Assembly (NCBI GenBank): GCA_030847615.1
Contig: JAUMIR010000005.1
Coordinates: 57,749,001 to 57,813,000, forward strand
DNA: 64,000 nt
Source: Gambelia wislizenii
Lineage: Eukaryota > Chordata > Lepidosauria > Squamata > Crotaphytidae
Direction: 5' to 3'
Shown: one piece after another, positions 9,613 through 19,805 of the stretch
Numbering within the stretch: the first letter of the stretch is position 1
Layout of the letters: each line of letters begins with the position of its first letter
The notes under the pieces: generated by a model
What the model saw: the letters and a program-made list of their open reading frames with translations, nothing else
Database searches by the model: none
Told to the model about the DNA's origin: nothing
Translations under genes and position numbers: made by a program

Positions 9613-12600
9613 ATGGAATTTCTAAAGTTTAGTAAATTGAATAGAAACAACTACTCTACCTGGAAGATTTATGCCCAATCTCTACTAGTAAAGGAAGGTC
9701 TGTGGTCAACAGTTGAAACAGGGCTGGCAGCTGATGCTAATGCAGCCACTCAAGAGAGAGATAGTAAAGCAAAAGCCTGTCTTTATCTCATGCTTGAAGA
9801 AGACTTAATTAATGACGTCAGAGATAAAACGTCTGCCAAGGATGTGTGGGATACCTTGCAGAGATTACACACTCCTTCAACTGCTTTTGCAAAAATGCTA
9901 TGGTCTAAAAGAATATACAGGCAAAAGATGGCTAAAGGGCAGTGTGTGATAGAACATTTAAAAATAATGCAAGATTTATTTGTGCAAGCTGAACTGAGGG
10001 GGGTGCAAATTAGCAAAGAGCAGCAATGCTACATTTTAATAGAATCGCTAGACTCTTCGTGGGACAATATAACGAACAGCCTGCAAAACCTGCCAGAAGC
10101 TGAGCTTAATAGAGACTTAATTGTGGCCAGAATACTGGAAGAGAACCAGAGAAGAATGTCTGAGCAGGGTGACTCAGCAAGTTTAAAGACTGTGCCAAAA
10201 CAACAAACAACTCCTGACTGGCGAACGCAGGAGGAAGCAGCCTCTACAAGGGAGCAACGGAGGTGCTTTTATTGTAAGAAGATTGGTCATCTGCAGAGAC
10301 ATTGTAAACATTTTGCAGCTGAGAGACGCAAGCAAGCAGAGAGCAGATGGCAGCCGCGGCAGTATCAAAAACAGTCCAGACCTCCATTTTTGAGGGACAG
10401 TGGTAATAAAAAGGGGGTTGCAACCATGATTAAGGAAAAACAAAATGCAAATTCTAAATGGCTAGTTGATTCAGGATCCACATCTTTGATGTGTAATGAC
10501 ATAAATTTAATAAGTAATAGAAAATCAGCTAATGTAAATGCTGTAGTTTTGGCTGACGGGAAAGAGCTAAGTACTGTAAATCAAATGGGTACTGTGTACA
10601 TTCCAGGGCTAAAAGAGAATTTTAATGATGTCTTACATGTAAAAGAGTTAGAAAATAATTTGTTATCAGTAAGCAGATTAACAGAAAGAGACTACACAGT
10701 CATCTTTGAAAAGAACATGTGTAAGATAAAACTGAATGGGGAATTGCGTGGCATAGGTTTGAAAAAGGACAAACTTTATTATTTGGAGGACAATATTGAT
10801 AGCTACAGGGTTGAAGAAGCTAATAACATAGAAAATATTCCAATCCACAAAGACTGCATACATGAGCTTCACAGAAAATTCGGCCATGCGAGCTTCAAAT
10901 GTTTAAAGAATTTAATCAGTATGTGTCCAGATTTAAAAGTTACTGAATGCAAAAACCACTTAGATTGTACGGTATGTCAACAGGTAAAGGTCAGAGCTTT
11001 TCCAGTAGCTAAGAAAACAAAAAGAATTGCTCAAAGACCATTTCAGTATGTACATGCAGATGTTGCCCAAGCTAATTGCTTGTCCTTAGGGGGAAGCAAG
11101 TATTTCCTAGTAATTGTTGATAGGTATACAAGGTTTGCATTTGTGAGAATAATGAAAAACAAATCTGACGCTGGGCAAAGTTTAAAAGCATGGGTAAGAA
11201 TGGTGGAAAGACAATTTGATAGCAGAGTAGGCACCATTATTACTGATAGAGGAGGAGAATTTTTAAATAATCAATTGTTTAACTGGTTTCAAAAGGTGGG
11301 AATAAGGCGTGAAACTACAAACCCTGCTTGTCCTAGTGAGGATGGGTTAGCAGAGAAGAAAATACAAGATATAAAAAGAATTACTGCTTGTATGATGGCA
11401 GATGCAGGGGTGAAAGATAGTTTTTGGGCAGAAGCAACTTTGACTGCAATACATATCAGTAACAGATTGTATCATTCAGAAATTGAAGACATTCCCTACA
11501 GGGTATTGTATGGGAGAATGCCAAATTACAAGTACTTAAGGGTTTTTGGACAATTTGCTCATGTTTACACACCTGCTTGTTTCAGGAGGAAAGGAGAACC
11601 CAAAAGCAAAAGGCTTAGGTTTTTGGGGTATTCTGGAAATAGCTACAAGTTTCATTTGGATGGAAAACAAGTGCAGTATTCTAGGTCTGCAAATTTCGAG
11701 AGACATGCTGGTTGGGACAAACTGCATGCCAATAAAGAAGTGTTTTTGAGATTAGGGAGTTCAAATGAGCCAGAAGCACAAACTGAACCAACCTCAGGAA
11801 ACGGAGGGGTTTCAGTTAAGCAGGAAGCATCACCTAGCAGCAGTGGTAGTTCTTCTGATGATGAGATAGCATCTAGGCCTACTACTACTCGAATGACTGA
11901 AGACAAGAGATTTAGTCATAGAACTACAACTCCTAGTAGAGAAAGTGAGGATGAAAGAGACAGAACAGCAGATTTTATTCCCAGGCGTAGTCATAGAGTT
12001 AGAAAGCCTCCAGATAGGTTTGTTGTGACAAAGGCAAGAGCTTGTTTAGCAGTAGAAGAGCCTGAAAGTTTTGAAGAATTGGAAAGTTATTCTAGTGAAG
12101 AACAGGAAAGATGGTTTGATGCAATGGATAATGAGTTTGGTTGCCTGGTAAATAAAGATGTTTTTGAAATTGTTGATAGACCCAAAGACAAGAAAGTAAT
12201 TGGTTGTAAATGGGTATACAAAAGGAAAGAAATGCCAGATGAAAGTATCAAATATAAAGCTAGGTTAGTGGCTAAGGGTTTTGCACAACAGCAGTATGAG
12301 AACTATGATAAGACATATTCTCCAACTGCAAAGCCAGAAAGTCTGAGAATGGTTCTAGCTGTAGCAGTAAAAAGGAATTTAGTTGTAGAACATTTTGATT
12401 TTGAGACAGCTTACTTGAATGCAGTTCTGGATGAAGAAATATTTATGGAGCAGCCACAAGGTTTTGAAGAAAATGGTAGTCAGAGAGTATATAAATTAAA
12501 GAAAGCATTGTATGGTTTAAAACAAAGTGCCAGAGCGTGGAATCTGTGCATCAATGATGAGCTAGTTAAGCTAGGTTACAAGAGGAGCATTGCAGATGCT

Positions 12601-13578
12601 TGTGTTTATACAAAAGGAGACATAGTATTAGTGATTTATGTAGATGATTTGTGTGTAGCAGCAAAGTCAAAACAGGAAATTGAGTCAGTAAAAAGAGAAT
12701 TGTCTAAGAAGTTTGTTTTGAAGGACTTAGGTGTATTGAAGTCTTATTTAGGTATTTGCGTTGAATGGACAGAAGAAGGACATTGTTTATTAAGTCAGAG
12801 AAATAAAATTGAAAGACTGATCGAAAAGTGTGGATTACAGAATGCAAAAATAGTAAGAGCTCCAATGACAACTGGTTTTGTGTCTGAGAAAACAACTAGA
12901 GCGTTTGAGGACAAGACTTTCTTCAGAAGTATAATAGGATCTTTACAATTCATATCTTGCCACACCAGACCAGACATTTCTTATGCTGTAAATGTATTGT
13001 CTAGAAGGGTTAATGATCCAAAAATTGAAGACTGGACAGCGGTAAAACATTTATTGAGATATTTGAAAGGAACCTTAGATAGGAAATTGATAATAAGAAA
13101 CAAGAGTTCAGATCTAGATTGTTATGTAGACAGTTCATTTGCATCAGAATTAGGAGACAAGAAGTCAGTTACAGGAATGATAATTAAATATAGTGAAAGT
13201 CCAATAGTTTGGAGAAGTAGAAAGCAAACTAATGTAGCGTTAAGCACAACGGAAGCAGAATTCGCTGCTTTGAATGAGATAGTAAATGAGGTACAGTGGA
13301 TTAAGCAATTGCTAAATGATTTAAATGAAAGTTACAAGATACCAGTGGAAATTCTGGAAGATTCACAGTCATGCATAGCGATGGCTGAAACTGAAAGTTT
13401 GAAGAACAGAACAAAATATGTTGGTGTAAGATATCAAAATGTGCGAGACATGGTTCAGAAGGGTGAAATAGAATTGAGATATATAGAAACACAACACAAC
13501 ATAGCAGATTTGTTCACAAAAGCATTGACAGCAGAAAAACATGAAAGGCTGACACAAATGGTTGGAATGACATTGTAA
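9613..13578 (+). CDS. Copia gag-pol polyprotein, intact, 1321 aa
   Basis: Single frame encoding the whole replication machinery in copia order (integrase before RT). Gag: N-terminal FSKLNRNNYSTWK and a UBN2-type region to about residue 190, then a CCHC zinc knuckle (C218, C221, H226, C231). Protease: VDSGS with catalytic Asp 286. Integrase: zinc site H420, H425, C452, C455, then D483, D545 and E581 with the D35E spacing. A Ser/Glu-rich linker runs about 718-790. RT: RLVAKGFAQ, Asp 929 in FDFETAYLN, LYGLKQSARAW, and YVDD at 1009-1012. RNase H: TTEAEF around 1214 with DSQSC and HNIADLFTKAL near the end. Length is usual for the family. No frameshift separates gag from pol, as in Drosophila copia. 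All catalytic residues are present, so it may be functional. Confidence 0.97.
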   Translation: MEFLKFSKLNRNNYSTWKIYAQSLLVKEGLWSTVETGLAADANAATQERDSKAKACLYLMLEEDLINDVRDKTSAKDVWDTLQRLHTPSTAFAKMLWSKRIYRQKMAKGQCVIEHLKIMQDLFVQAELRGVQISKEQQCYILIESLDSSWDNITNSLQNLPEAELNRDLIVARILEENQRRMSEQGDSASLKTVPKQQTTPDWRTQEEAASTREQRRCFYCKKIGHLQRHCKHFAAERRKQAESRWQPRQYQKQSRPPFLRDSGNKKGVATMIKEKQNANSKWLVDSGSTSLMCNDINLISNRKSANVNAVVLADGKELSTVNQMGTVYIPGLKENFNDVLHVKELENNLLSVSRLTERDYTVIFEKNMCKIKLNGELRGIGLKKDKLYYLEDNIDSYRVEEANNIENIPIHKDCIHELHRKFGHASFKCLKNLISMCPDLKVTECKNHLDCTVCQQVKVRAFPVAKKTKRIAQRPFQYVHADVAQANCLSLGGSKYFLVIVDRYTRFAFVRIMKNKSDAGQSLKAWVRMVERQFDSRVGTIITDRGGEFLNNQLFNWFQKVGIRRETTNPACPSEDGLAEKKIQDIKRITACMMADAGVKDSFWAEATLTAIHISNRLYHSEIEDIPYRVLYGRMPNYKYLRVFGQFAHVYTPACFRRKGEPKSKRLRFLGYSGNSYKFHLDGKQVQYSRSANFERHAGWDKLHANKEVFLRLGSSNEPEAQTEPTSGNGGVSVKQEASPSSSGSSSDDEIASRPTTTRMTEDKRFSHRTTTPSRESEDERDRTADFIPRRSHRVRKPPDRFVVTKARACLAVEEPESFEELESYSSEEQERWFDAMDNEFGCLVNKDVFEIVDRPKDKKVIGCKWVYKRKEMPDESIKYKARLVAKGFAQQQYENYDKTYSPTAKPESLRMVLAVAVKRNLVVEHFDFETAYLNAVLDEEIFMEQPQGFEENGSQRVYKLKKALYGLKQSARAWNLCINDELVKLGYKRSIADACVYTKGDIVLVIYVDDLCVAAKSKQEIESVKRELSKKFVLKDLGVLKSYLGICVEWTEEGHCLLSQRNKIERLIEKCGLQNAKIVRAPMTTGFVSEKTTRAFEDKTFFRSIIGSLQFISCHTRPDISYAVNVLSRRVNDPKIEDWTAVKHLLRYLKGTLDRKLIIRNKSSDLDCYVDSSFASELGDKKSVTGMIIKYSESPIVWRSRKQTNVALSTTEAEFAALNEIVNEVQWIKQLLNDLNESYKIPVEILEDSQSCIAMAETESLKNRTKYVGVRYQNVRDMVQKGEIELRYIETQHNIADLFTKALTAEKHERLTQMVGMTL

Positions 13579-13600
13579 GACACATACAATATTTTATTTC

Positions 13601-13609
13601 GGAGGGGAT
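13601..13609 (+). promoter_or_regulatory. Polypurine tract of copia element
   Basis: ggaggggat lies directly before the TG of the 3' LTR. A purine run here resists RNase H and primes plus-strand DNA synthesis. Confidence 0.85.
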
Positions 13610-14285
13610 TGTTAAGGAAAATGCAACATGGGACATACAGTGAAAGAAATAAAATATGTATGTGAAAGTCACAATGACTAAGCAAGAGCAATTATGGGGC
13701 TACACAGGTGAAACTGCTAATGTAATCTAAAAGGCCTGAGAGCCGAGGACAGAGGTACTGAATGCAGATTGGAAACACCTGAGAATCATTAAGTGTACAA
13801 GGTGAAATGTTGAAATACATGGGTTGGTCTTAAGCATGGATGGAACTATGTGGACCAATCTGAATGGAAGTACACACCCACTGGGTGGAAACTAATTAGT
13901 GGGTGGTGATAAACAATGGCTATAAAATTGCAATGTTTGCCAATGTATTTGTGGTTGAGTAGAGGGGGAGTAGTTTGGAGATATTGTGGAGTAGTGTGTA
14001 GAGATTGTAATTTGTTGACCATATAGTATATTTATATAGAAGAATAAAGTAGGTTTTATATAAAACTACTGAGTTGCCTGAGTGAATCCTGGAAACGTTT
14101 TGGAGACACCTGGAGAAGAGTGAGAAGGCTTGGAGAGTTTGTCAGGATCTTCAGCCTATTCTCTGAAACTCTGCTGCTTAGGAGGAAAGCATTAACCACT
14201 GATCTAAGCTGGTCAGCTCTGCTGCATAAAAAGGTGGTGAGTTTGAGCCAGAGGTGAAGAGCTACAACTCCCATCATCCCTGACA
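13610..14285 (+). repeat. 3' LTR of copia element
   Basis: 676 bp, same as the 5' LTR by direct reading. AATAAA at 14043-14048 should direct polyadenylation of the element RNA. Ends CA, then ATAAT. Confidence 0.95.
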
Positions 14286-14290
14286 ATAAT

Positions 14291-15350
14291 ACCACTAAAT
14301 CCTCTGTGTAGGCTCTTATTTTGTGGTTGAATCCCCCAGTTCTGACTCCATTTAATTTTGAGTCATCTCTTATTGTTCTACATAAACCTTCAATTACCAT
14401 CAGGAAAATGAGTGGAGAAAGTGGACACTCCTATCTTGTCCCCTTCTGTATGTGTAAAGCCTCAGTTCTCTCTCCGTTAATTATTATTTTGGCCAATTGA
14501 TTTTTATAAATGATCTCCATCCAATTTGTAAATTTCTCTCCTACATTTATTTCCGTTAATATTTTAAACATGGCTTGCCAGTTAACATTGTTGAAAGCCT
14601 TCTCTAAATTAAGAAAAATCAAGGCAAGTTTCTTGTCATTATGTTTCTCGTAGTACTCCAACACATTCAAGATAAGCCGTACATTATCTTTTAAGTATCT
14701 GCCCGGTAGAAATCCCCTTTGATCTTGATGCGTCCATGATGATAATATCTTCTTCAGCCTATTAGCTAAAATTGAAGTAAATATTTTATAATCCAGATTC
14801 AGTAGTGAGATCGGTCTGTAATTTTTTGGTTCGCACGGGTCTCGGCTCTCTTTACGTATAAGTGTAATGTTTGCTTCCTTCCACGAATTTGGCGATCTTT
14901 CTTTTGTTATTTCATTTAGTGTTTTCTTAAGTGGTAGCGTCAACTGATCTTCAAAGACCTGATAGTACTTTGCCGAAAACCCATCAGGTCCTGGGGCTTT
15001 ATTTGGTTTTAGTTTTCTTATTGCTTCTGTAATTTCCATCATTGAGATAGGTTGATTTAATCCCTTTCTTTGTTCGTCTGAAAATTTCTCCCAGCTAAAT
15101 TTCTTGAAAAGTTTTTGTGTTTTTTCTTCTTGCATCTCTTTTCCTTTATATAGATTTTCAAAGAAGTTCCTAAAAATATTCTTAATCTTCTTTTGGTCTG
15201 TATATATCTGCCCCTTCAATCTAGCTTTGGCTATGACATTTCTTTCCCTCATTTTTTTTAATCCTGAGGGCCAGCCATCTTCCGGGTTTGTTTGAATGTT
15301 CAAAATATACTTGTTTCGCAAACTTTAATTTCTCTTGGATTTCGTCCACC
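14291..15350 (-). pseudogene. L1 ORF2 reverse-transcriptase part (upstream of the copia insertion)
   Basis: Minus-strand L1 RT core. The long block (15321-14431) reads LKPNKAPGPDGFSAKYY near residue 105, NYRPISLLN near 167, QRGFLPGR near 201 and LALIFLNLEKAFNN near 232, then IQKGTR and a stop where RQGCPLSP is expected. The next frame gives ECPLSPLIFLMVIEGL and IRAYTEDLVV. Two catalytic sites are lost: the motif A Asp (FLD) is Asn 238, and the YADD box reads YTED. The copia element begins two codons after DLVV. It is 5'-truncated at 15350, so no endonuclease domain remains. Confidence 0.9.
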
Positions 15351-15371
15351 ATTTCTGGAGCGCTCCTTTTC
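15351..15371. repeat. Right target-site duplication of the L1 insertion
   Basis: Matches 6233-6253 at 20 of 21 positions. Confidence 0.9.
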
Positions 15372-16118
15372 ATTGATGGACAAAACCCACCAATGCCTCA
15401 AATTGTACTGCTTTACCACTATTTATTCACATGTGATAAGTTCCTCCCACTAGAGTTCTGATATGCAGGCAGTCATGTGGTGTAAACGGCATGATTCTGC
15501 TCTTCTCCCCCTGCTATTCCCAAGAAGACTGTTTCTTTTTCTTTTTGAATTGCTTTTCTTTTTTCTTCATCAATTGCTTTGACTGCACAATTGCACTGAA
15601 AATAAAAACATGGTGAAAAAATACAGATGGAAAGGCATTCTGGAAAGTGCATAGGGCAGGAAGGTGGGGTTATGGAGGCTTTGTGCAGACAACAGAGCCC
15701 AGGACTATAGTAGCACCATGGCACTTTTTTGTTGTTGTCAGTACCATGCAGACCATGTATAGATTACTGCAATATATATGACTCTCACTATCTGTTTTGA
15801 TGTAACCATAGACATACATATGCATCTGGAAATCAATGACAAGAATGTTTTTGGTTTTGAAATTCTGAAAATCTTAGTATTTGGAGAATGACCTGATGGA
15901 GAATATAAATGGTAATTTGCCATGACTTGCTGTGCATTTTGAAGAACAATGAAATATACATCTTGGTTAATATTCTACTTTTCTAAAATATCTTTGTTGG
16001 ATTAAGTCCCACACTTTAGTGGAAGAAACATTCACCTGGCTTGCTAACACAATCCCTAGAGAACTGTTTCTAACTGGATGGTCAGGCAGATGTGGTATGA
16101 GACATCTCCCATAAATCA
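15372..16118. other. No recognised feature
   Basis: About 0.75 kb of AT-rich sequence. No frame or repeat recognised. Confidence 0.5.
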
Positions 16119-16251
16119 AGTCTGGGGAACATGTGGGCTCTCCAGGTGCTATTGGACCTCAAATCCTATCGTCCCTCAACCACTGGCTATGCTGGCCAGG
16201 CCTGACAGGAGTTGCAGACCAACAACTTCTAGAGGGCCACATGCCCTGCAC
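16119..16251. mobile_element. hAT-like hairpin MITE (family C)
   Basis: A 133-bp palindrome. Left 'ggggaacatgtgggctctcca' is mirrored by right 'agagggccacatgccctgc', with 'ggcatagccagt'-like symmetry in the middle. It is noncoding and depends on transposase in trans. Family placement is inferred from similarity to a very common reptile MITE. Confidence 0.65.
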
Positions 16252-17800
16252 TTCAACAGCAAACTTCTACCTATTCCTCTCCTGGGGGGGGGTTGCTCAT
16301 CTAATCAAGAATCCCCCCATTTGTGCAATAAGGCTTCCAAGAGAAAGCTGTATCTCCCAACAGGTAGTTCTTCAACATCATTAGCAGTTCATTTTCTTAA
16401 ACCTTCCAGCAGGCCCCTAGGCTTATCCCCTCATGCAAAACATCTCAGTCCCCCCCCCCTTTTGTGTCTGTTCATCAAATTAATGAAGCACATCTAGAGT
16501 GAAAGGTCTTGGAGTAGAAGAGAGCAGCTTAACAGTGATTCGACATAACCCCCTTTCCTTTCCTGCCTTCACCCCCACCTCTTTGTTGTAATATAAAGAA
16601 AGCACAACCTCCACTCCTAAATGAGAAGGGGGAAGGGCAAGAAGAGAAAACCTAGCAGCAGCCTCCCTGCAGAAGGAGATGTCTGTTTACTTTTTCTGGC
16701 TGAGCATTTGCAGGGTAAAAATGCCTTTGTGGGCAAGGATTTTGCCAGTGCCACATTGTCTGCTGAGCTGGAATATCAGCTTCAGGTACCTTCAAGCTTC
16801 CACCTTCAACGTTCCTTTCAGGTCAATGGAACATGCTTGCAAAAACAACAACAGCCATCATGTGGAGAGGGGATCAAAGGTCTTTTGTGTGTTATGTGCC
16901 TGTATGTATAGCAATCTGTGCTGAAAAGTACAGACCTGCTTTGACAAAGCACAGGGAGGACAATGAGGCTCCATTAGGGATTTTCCATTCACTGCTATCT
17001 GGAGAGGCAATTTCCACTTTTCGGCAGAAACACATAAACATCTCTCATCACATCACTGACCTAAATATAGACAATTACTTCAAGCCAAGGAGGGATTGGA
17101 AGAAAAGTCAGACTCCTCTGTTTCCAAATGCCATGGAGCTGCTGAAGCAGACTGTGGCAAAGAGAAGCAATAGATAACCAGTCATGTGAATGGAGAAAGA
17201 GAAATTGATGTTCTAGAATGATTGTTCTCATGGGCCATTACTCTGCGCACACACAAATACACACACACATGAACACACATTTGTACAAGTAGTCCCTTCT
17301 CTATGTGAAATTGGAATGTTCAATCTGATAAAGTGTACCCTTAATTTATATCTGCCACAGCCAGTTCAGAGTCAATAATTCTATAATCTGAAATCTCAGG
17401 ATCCCTGAAGAAAGAACTTGTGTGTTCATATGTACTTTCAAGTTTTGATTTCCATAGATTCTGCAGATAAAATGTGTGCATTGTTCTGCATGCAGCCTTT
17501 ATGAAATAATTAATACAGAGATCACTTTAACATCCACAGTGCAAGCCTAAGTATTATCTGCTCAGTGCATTCAGTTGGATTTATACACAGGTTAAGTATC
17601 TATACCACAGTTTCTATAGAATTGCAGACTTAATCTCCTTTAATCGCCATCATGATTTTAGTGAGTATTGATATGTCTCCGGAAATCTTTGGAGACTATT
17701 AGGAGCTGCATCTTAAAGGGAGGCAACAGGTTCAGTCCAGACATTTGCACAGTAGAACTCATTACTACACATGTAAACAGCTGATATACTACTATGCAGT
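16252..17800. other. No recognised feature
   Basis: About 1.5 kb. Runs of G (16287) and C (16450) and a short (CA)n at 17247 occur. Frames around 16621-17177 overlap in two phases and show no known domain or exon signals I trust. Confidence 0.45.
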
Positions 17801-17985
17801 GTTGTTGTTATTATTATTGTGTGCCTTCAAGGTGACTTCAACTTATACAGTCCTATGCTTGAGTTTTCTTGGCAAGATTTATTCAGAGGAGGTTTGCCAT
17901 TGCCCTCCCCTAAGCCAGAGATAGAGAGACTTGCCCAGTTACCTAGCTGGTTTCAATGGCTGAGCTGGTATTTGAACCCTGGTAT
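17801..17985 (-). mobile_element. tRNA-derived SINE, Sauria type, head-truncated
   Basis: Tail at the left ('gttgttgttattattattgtgtgccttcaag'-like), then the shared SINE body 'ggcaagatttattcagagg' and 'tttgaaccctgg'. The tRNA head stops at the junction with the next SINE, which lies in the opposite orientation. Confidence 0.8.
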
Positions 17986-17993
17986 CCAGTACT

Positions 17994-18190
17994 AGGAGAC
18001 AGTGTGGCATAGTGATTTGAGTGTTGGACTATGACTCTGGAGACCAGGGTTTGAATCCCCGCTTGGCAATGAAAACCCACCAGGTGACCTTAGTAAGTTA
18101 CATACATTCAGCCTCAGAAAACTGTGTGATAGGTTCACCTTAGGGTTGCCATTAAGTACAAAATGTCTTGACAACAGCAACAATCCAACA
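17994..18190 (+). mobile_element. tRNA-derived SINE, Sauria type
   Basis: Starts with the tRNA-like head 'agtgtggcatagtgatttg', has the B-box-like 'ggtttgaatccccgc', and ends in a decayed tail 'tgtcttgacaacagcaac'. Head-to-head with the previous SINE, so the pair forms an imperfect long hairpin. Confidence 0.8.
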
Positions 18191-18207
18191 CTAAAACAAT
18201 TACAACA

Positions 18208-18268
18208 CACTGGCTCTGTGTAGTACATATATTACCCTAAACCATGCAGTATATATGTTACCCTAAAC
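18208..18268. repeat. Two-copy tandem duplication of about 28 bp
   Basis: The unit containing 'tatattaccctaaacca' and 'tatatgttaccctaaacca' occurs twice back to back, with a few differences. Confidence 0.6.
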
Positions 18269-18406
18269 CAGGGGTGGGCAACTTGTGATCCTCCAGAAAT
18301 TGCTGGAATGCACCTCCCATAAATTCTAATCTGTGTAGACAATGGAGAAGGATGATGAGCACCACAGTCCAACCACATCTGATGGTCGCAAAGTGGTCAC
18401 CTCTGC
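18269..18406. mobile_element. hAT-like hairpin MITE (family C)
   Basis: Left end caggggtgggcaacttgtga. The right end read in reverse complement gives cagaggtgaccactttgcga. About 138 bp with inverted ends. The start is the best-preserved end of this family in the window. Noncoding. Confidence 0.7.
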
Positions 18407-19805
18407 ATTGAAGTCACATACATACCAGACTTAAAGTAACACGCAAAATGTACATATGACAGACGCAGTGGACTCACAGTGAGATCTGCTTGTCCGGATG
18501 TGGGAAGAGAGAGAGAGAGAGAGCATTAGTTTTTACTACATGTCCAAGCCTTTCTCCAATTTGCCCAGCCCTATAAGCTTTCAGCCACTCTGTGATGTAT
18601 AGTAGGTTGGGAGAGAATACAGTACTGTAATCTGTCCAAGGCCACTTCCACATCTGATCAGCGATCTGAACTGCGATTCCTGTATCCAAGGCCAATATGT
18701 TAACCGCTGCATTGCCTCTTCTATTAACTAGGCAGGTTTTTGGCAATTGCTGCAAGTCATTGTCATATTAAAGCAAGAATGGGAAAAGCTTCAACTGCAT
18801 AAACCTCCTCTTAATGACAAGATACTGGGAATTTAAGATACTGGGAATTGCTGCATCCTCTGGTAGTCAGAACTCATTACTGGGCTATTATCAACTGTTG
18901 CTGATCTCCTTCATTGTAGCAAAATATTCTCTCTTAAGACCTCCTTCAGTGTTATCTCCACTTCATACTCAGGACCCAATAAGAGCTTGGGAGGCTGTTT
19001 GGTTCCTTCCAGACTACCACCATTGATGGAGAAAAACATGGCCCTCTGTGGCCTTGGAAGATAAAGGCACTAAGAATATAATGTCTTAACAGGCTCCAAG
19101 GAAGAGGGTTTTTTAAAAAGACATTTGAGAGGTAGCTTTAGGAATTTAAAATCTTGTGGCATTTATCCCAATGTTGTCTGTTGCTGGACAGACCTCAAGC
19201 TTATGGGATCTGTTTTGTATTTACACATATGCAGAAAAAGGAGAACAAGTGGAAAATAGTGGCTAGGGGGATGGGGCTAGTCATATACATAAAATGGTAT
19301 CACGGGTGTGTGTGGAATCAGTCAAGCACTGTGTGCCACATCTTCATGTGTACCACTCCCCCATGCCTGGGGAAATACAAAGCTACATGAGAGCTACTAG
19401 ATTGCAGATTTCCTAACATAAAACTCTAAAACTGGACAGCAAGTAAGATACTTACATCTTACAGATAAGGAACACTGAGCAATTATTAGAGAGTAGGCCA
19501 TGGCTTTTGGGGGGTGGTATTTCCATTTACTTAATGTTTAAAACTATTCTGAGCCAGACCTATTGTAAACCACCAAGAGATCTACCAATAGATCCTGATC
19601 TGTCTTCTGCAGAACTGTTACTTAATGCACAGTAGAACTGAAGGTGGGTTTCTATGGAGGCCATTCCACCAAGATTGGATCCCATCTTTTCTGTAATGTT
19701 TGAAGAGAAGAGAAAAGATACTTATGAAAAGACATCACAAAAACATAATCCCAAGAACCTTGGCCAATTATAGTTTTTCCTTGCACTTAAACTGAACATG
19801 GGTAC
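18407..19805. other. No recognised feature, short (GA)n
   Basis: About 1.4 kb. A (GA)n run lies at 18506-18523. Small frames show no known domain. Confidence 0.45.

Larger units (their letters stand above)
8719..14285 (+). mobile_element. Complete Ty1/copia LTR retrotransposon, 5567 bp
   Basis: Structure in order: 676-bp 5' LTR (8719-9394), primer-binding site (9396-9410), leader, one gag-pol frame (9613-13578), polypurine tract (13601-13609), 676-bp 3' LTR (13610-14285). LTRs begin TG and end CA, and a 5-bp duplication flanks the element. I read the two LTRs side by side and found no difference, so integration was very recent. No stop or frameshift interrupts the polyprotein. Copia elements are sparse in vertebrate genomes compared with gypsy elements and LINEs. 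It sits in a dead L1 in the opposite orientation. Confidence 0.97.
6254..15350 (-). mobile_element. 5'-truncated L1 LINE, interrupted by a copia element
   Basis: A minus-strand L1 occupying 6254-8718 and 14291-15350, about 3.5 kb once the copia insertion is removed. The 3' end at the left is a purine tail (a G run of about 14, then GAA repeats and A-rich sequence, read on minus). It is followed by 0.8 kb of 3' UTR containing (TA)n and (TATG)n near 6485-6523, and then the ORF2 C-terminus. The 5' end is truncated inside ORF2 upstream of the RT core. Target duplications of 21 bp bound the whole. The L1 carries several stops and frameshifts, so it decayed before the near-pristine copia arrived. 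Confidence 0.9.

Noticed and set aside
9783..13691. Minus-strand frames within the copia element
   Set aside because: Shadows of the gag-pol gene in antisense. No domains.
14056..14400. 114-residue minus-strand frame across the LTR and L1 junction
   Set aside because: It is an accidental fusion of antisense LTR with the L1 remnant, created by the insertion.
16621..17177. Possible host coding exons (three overlapping frames)
   Set aside because: No homologous domain recognised and no phase stands out. Open length is within chance for the composition.
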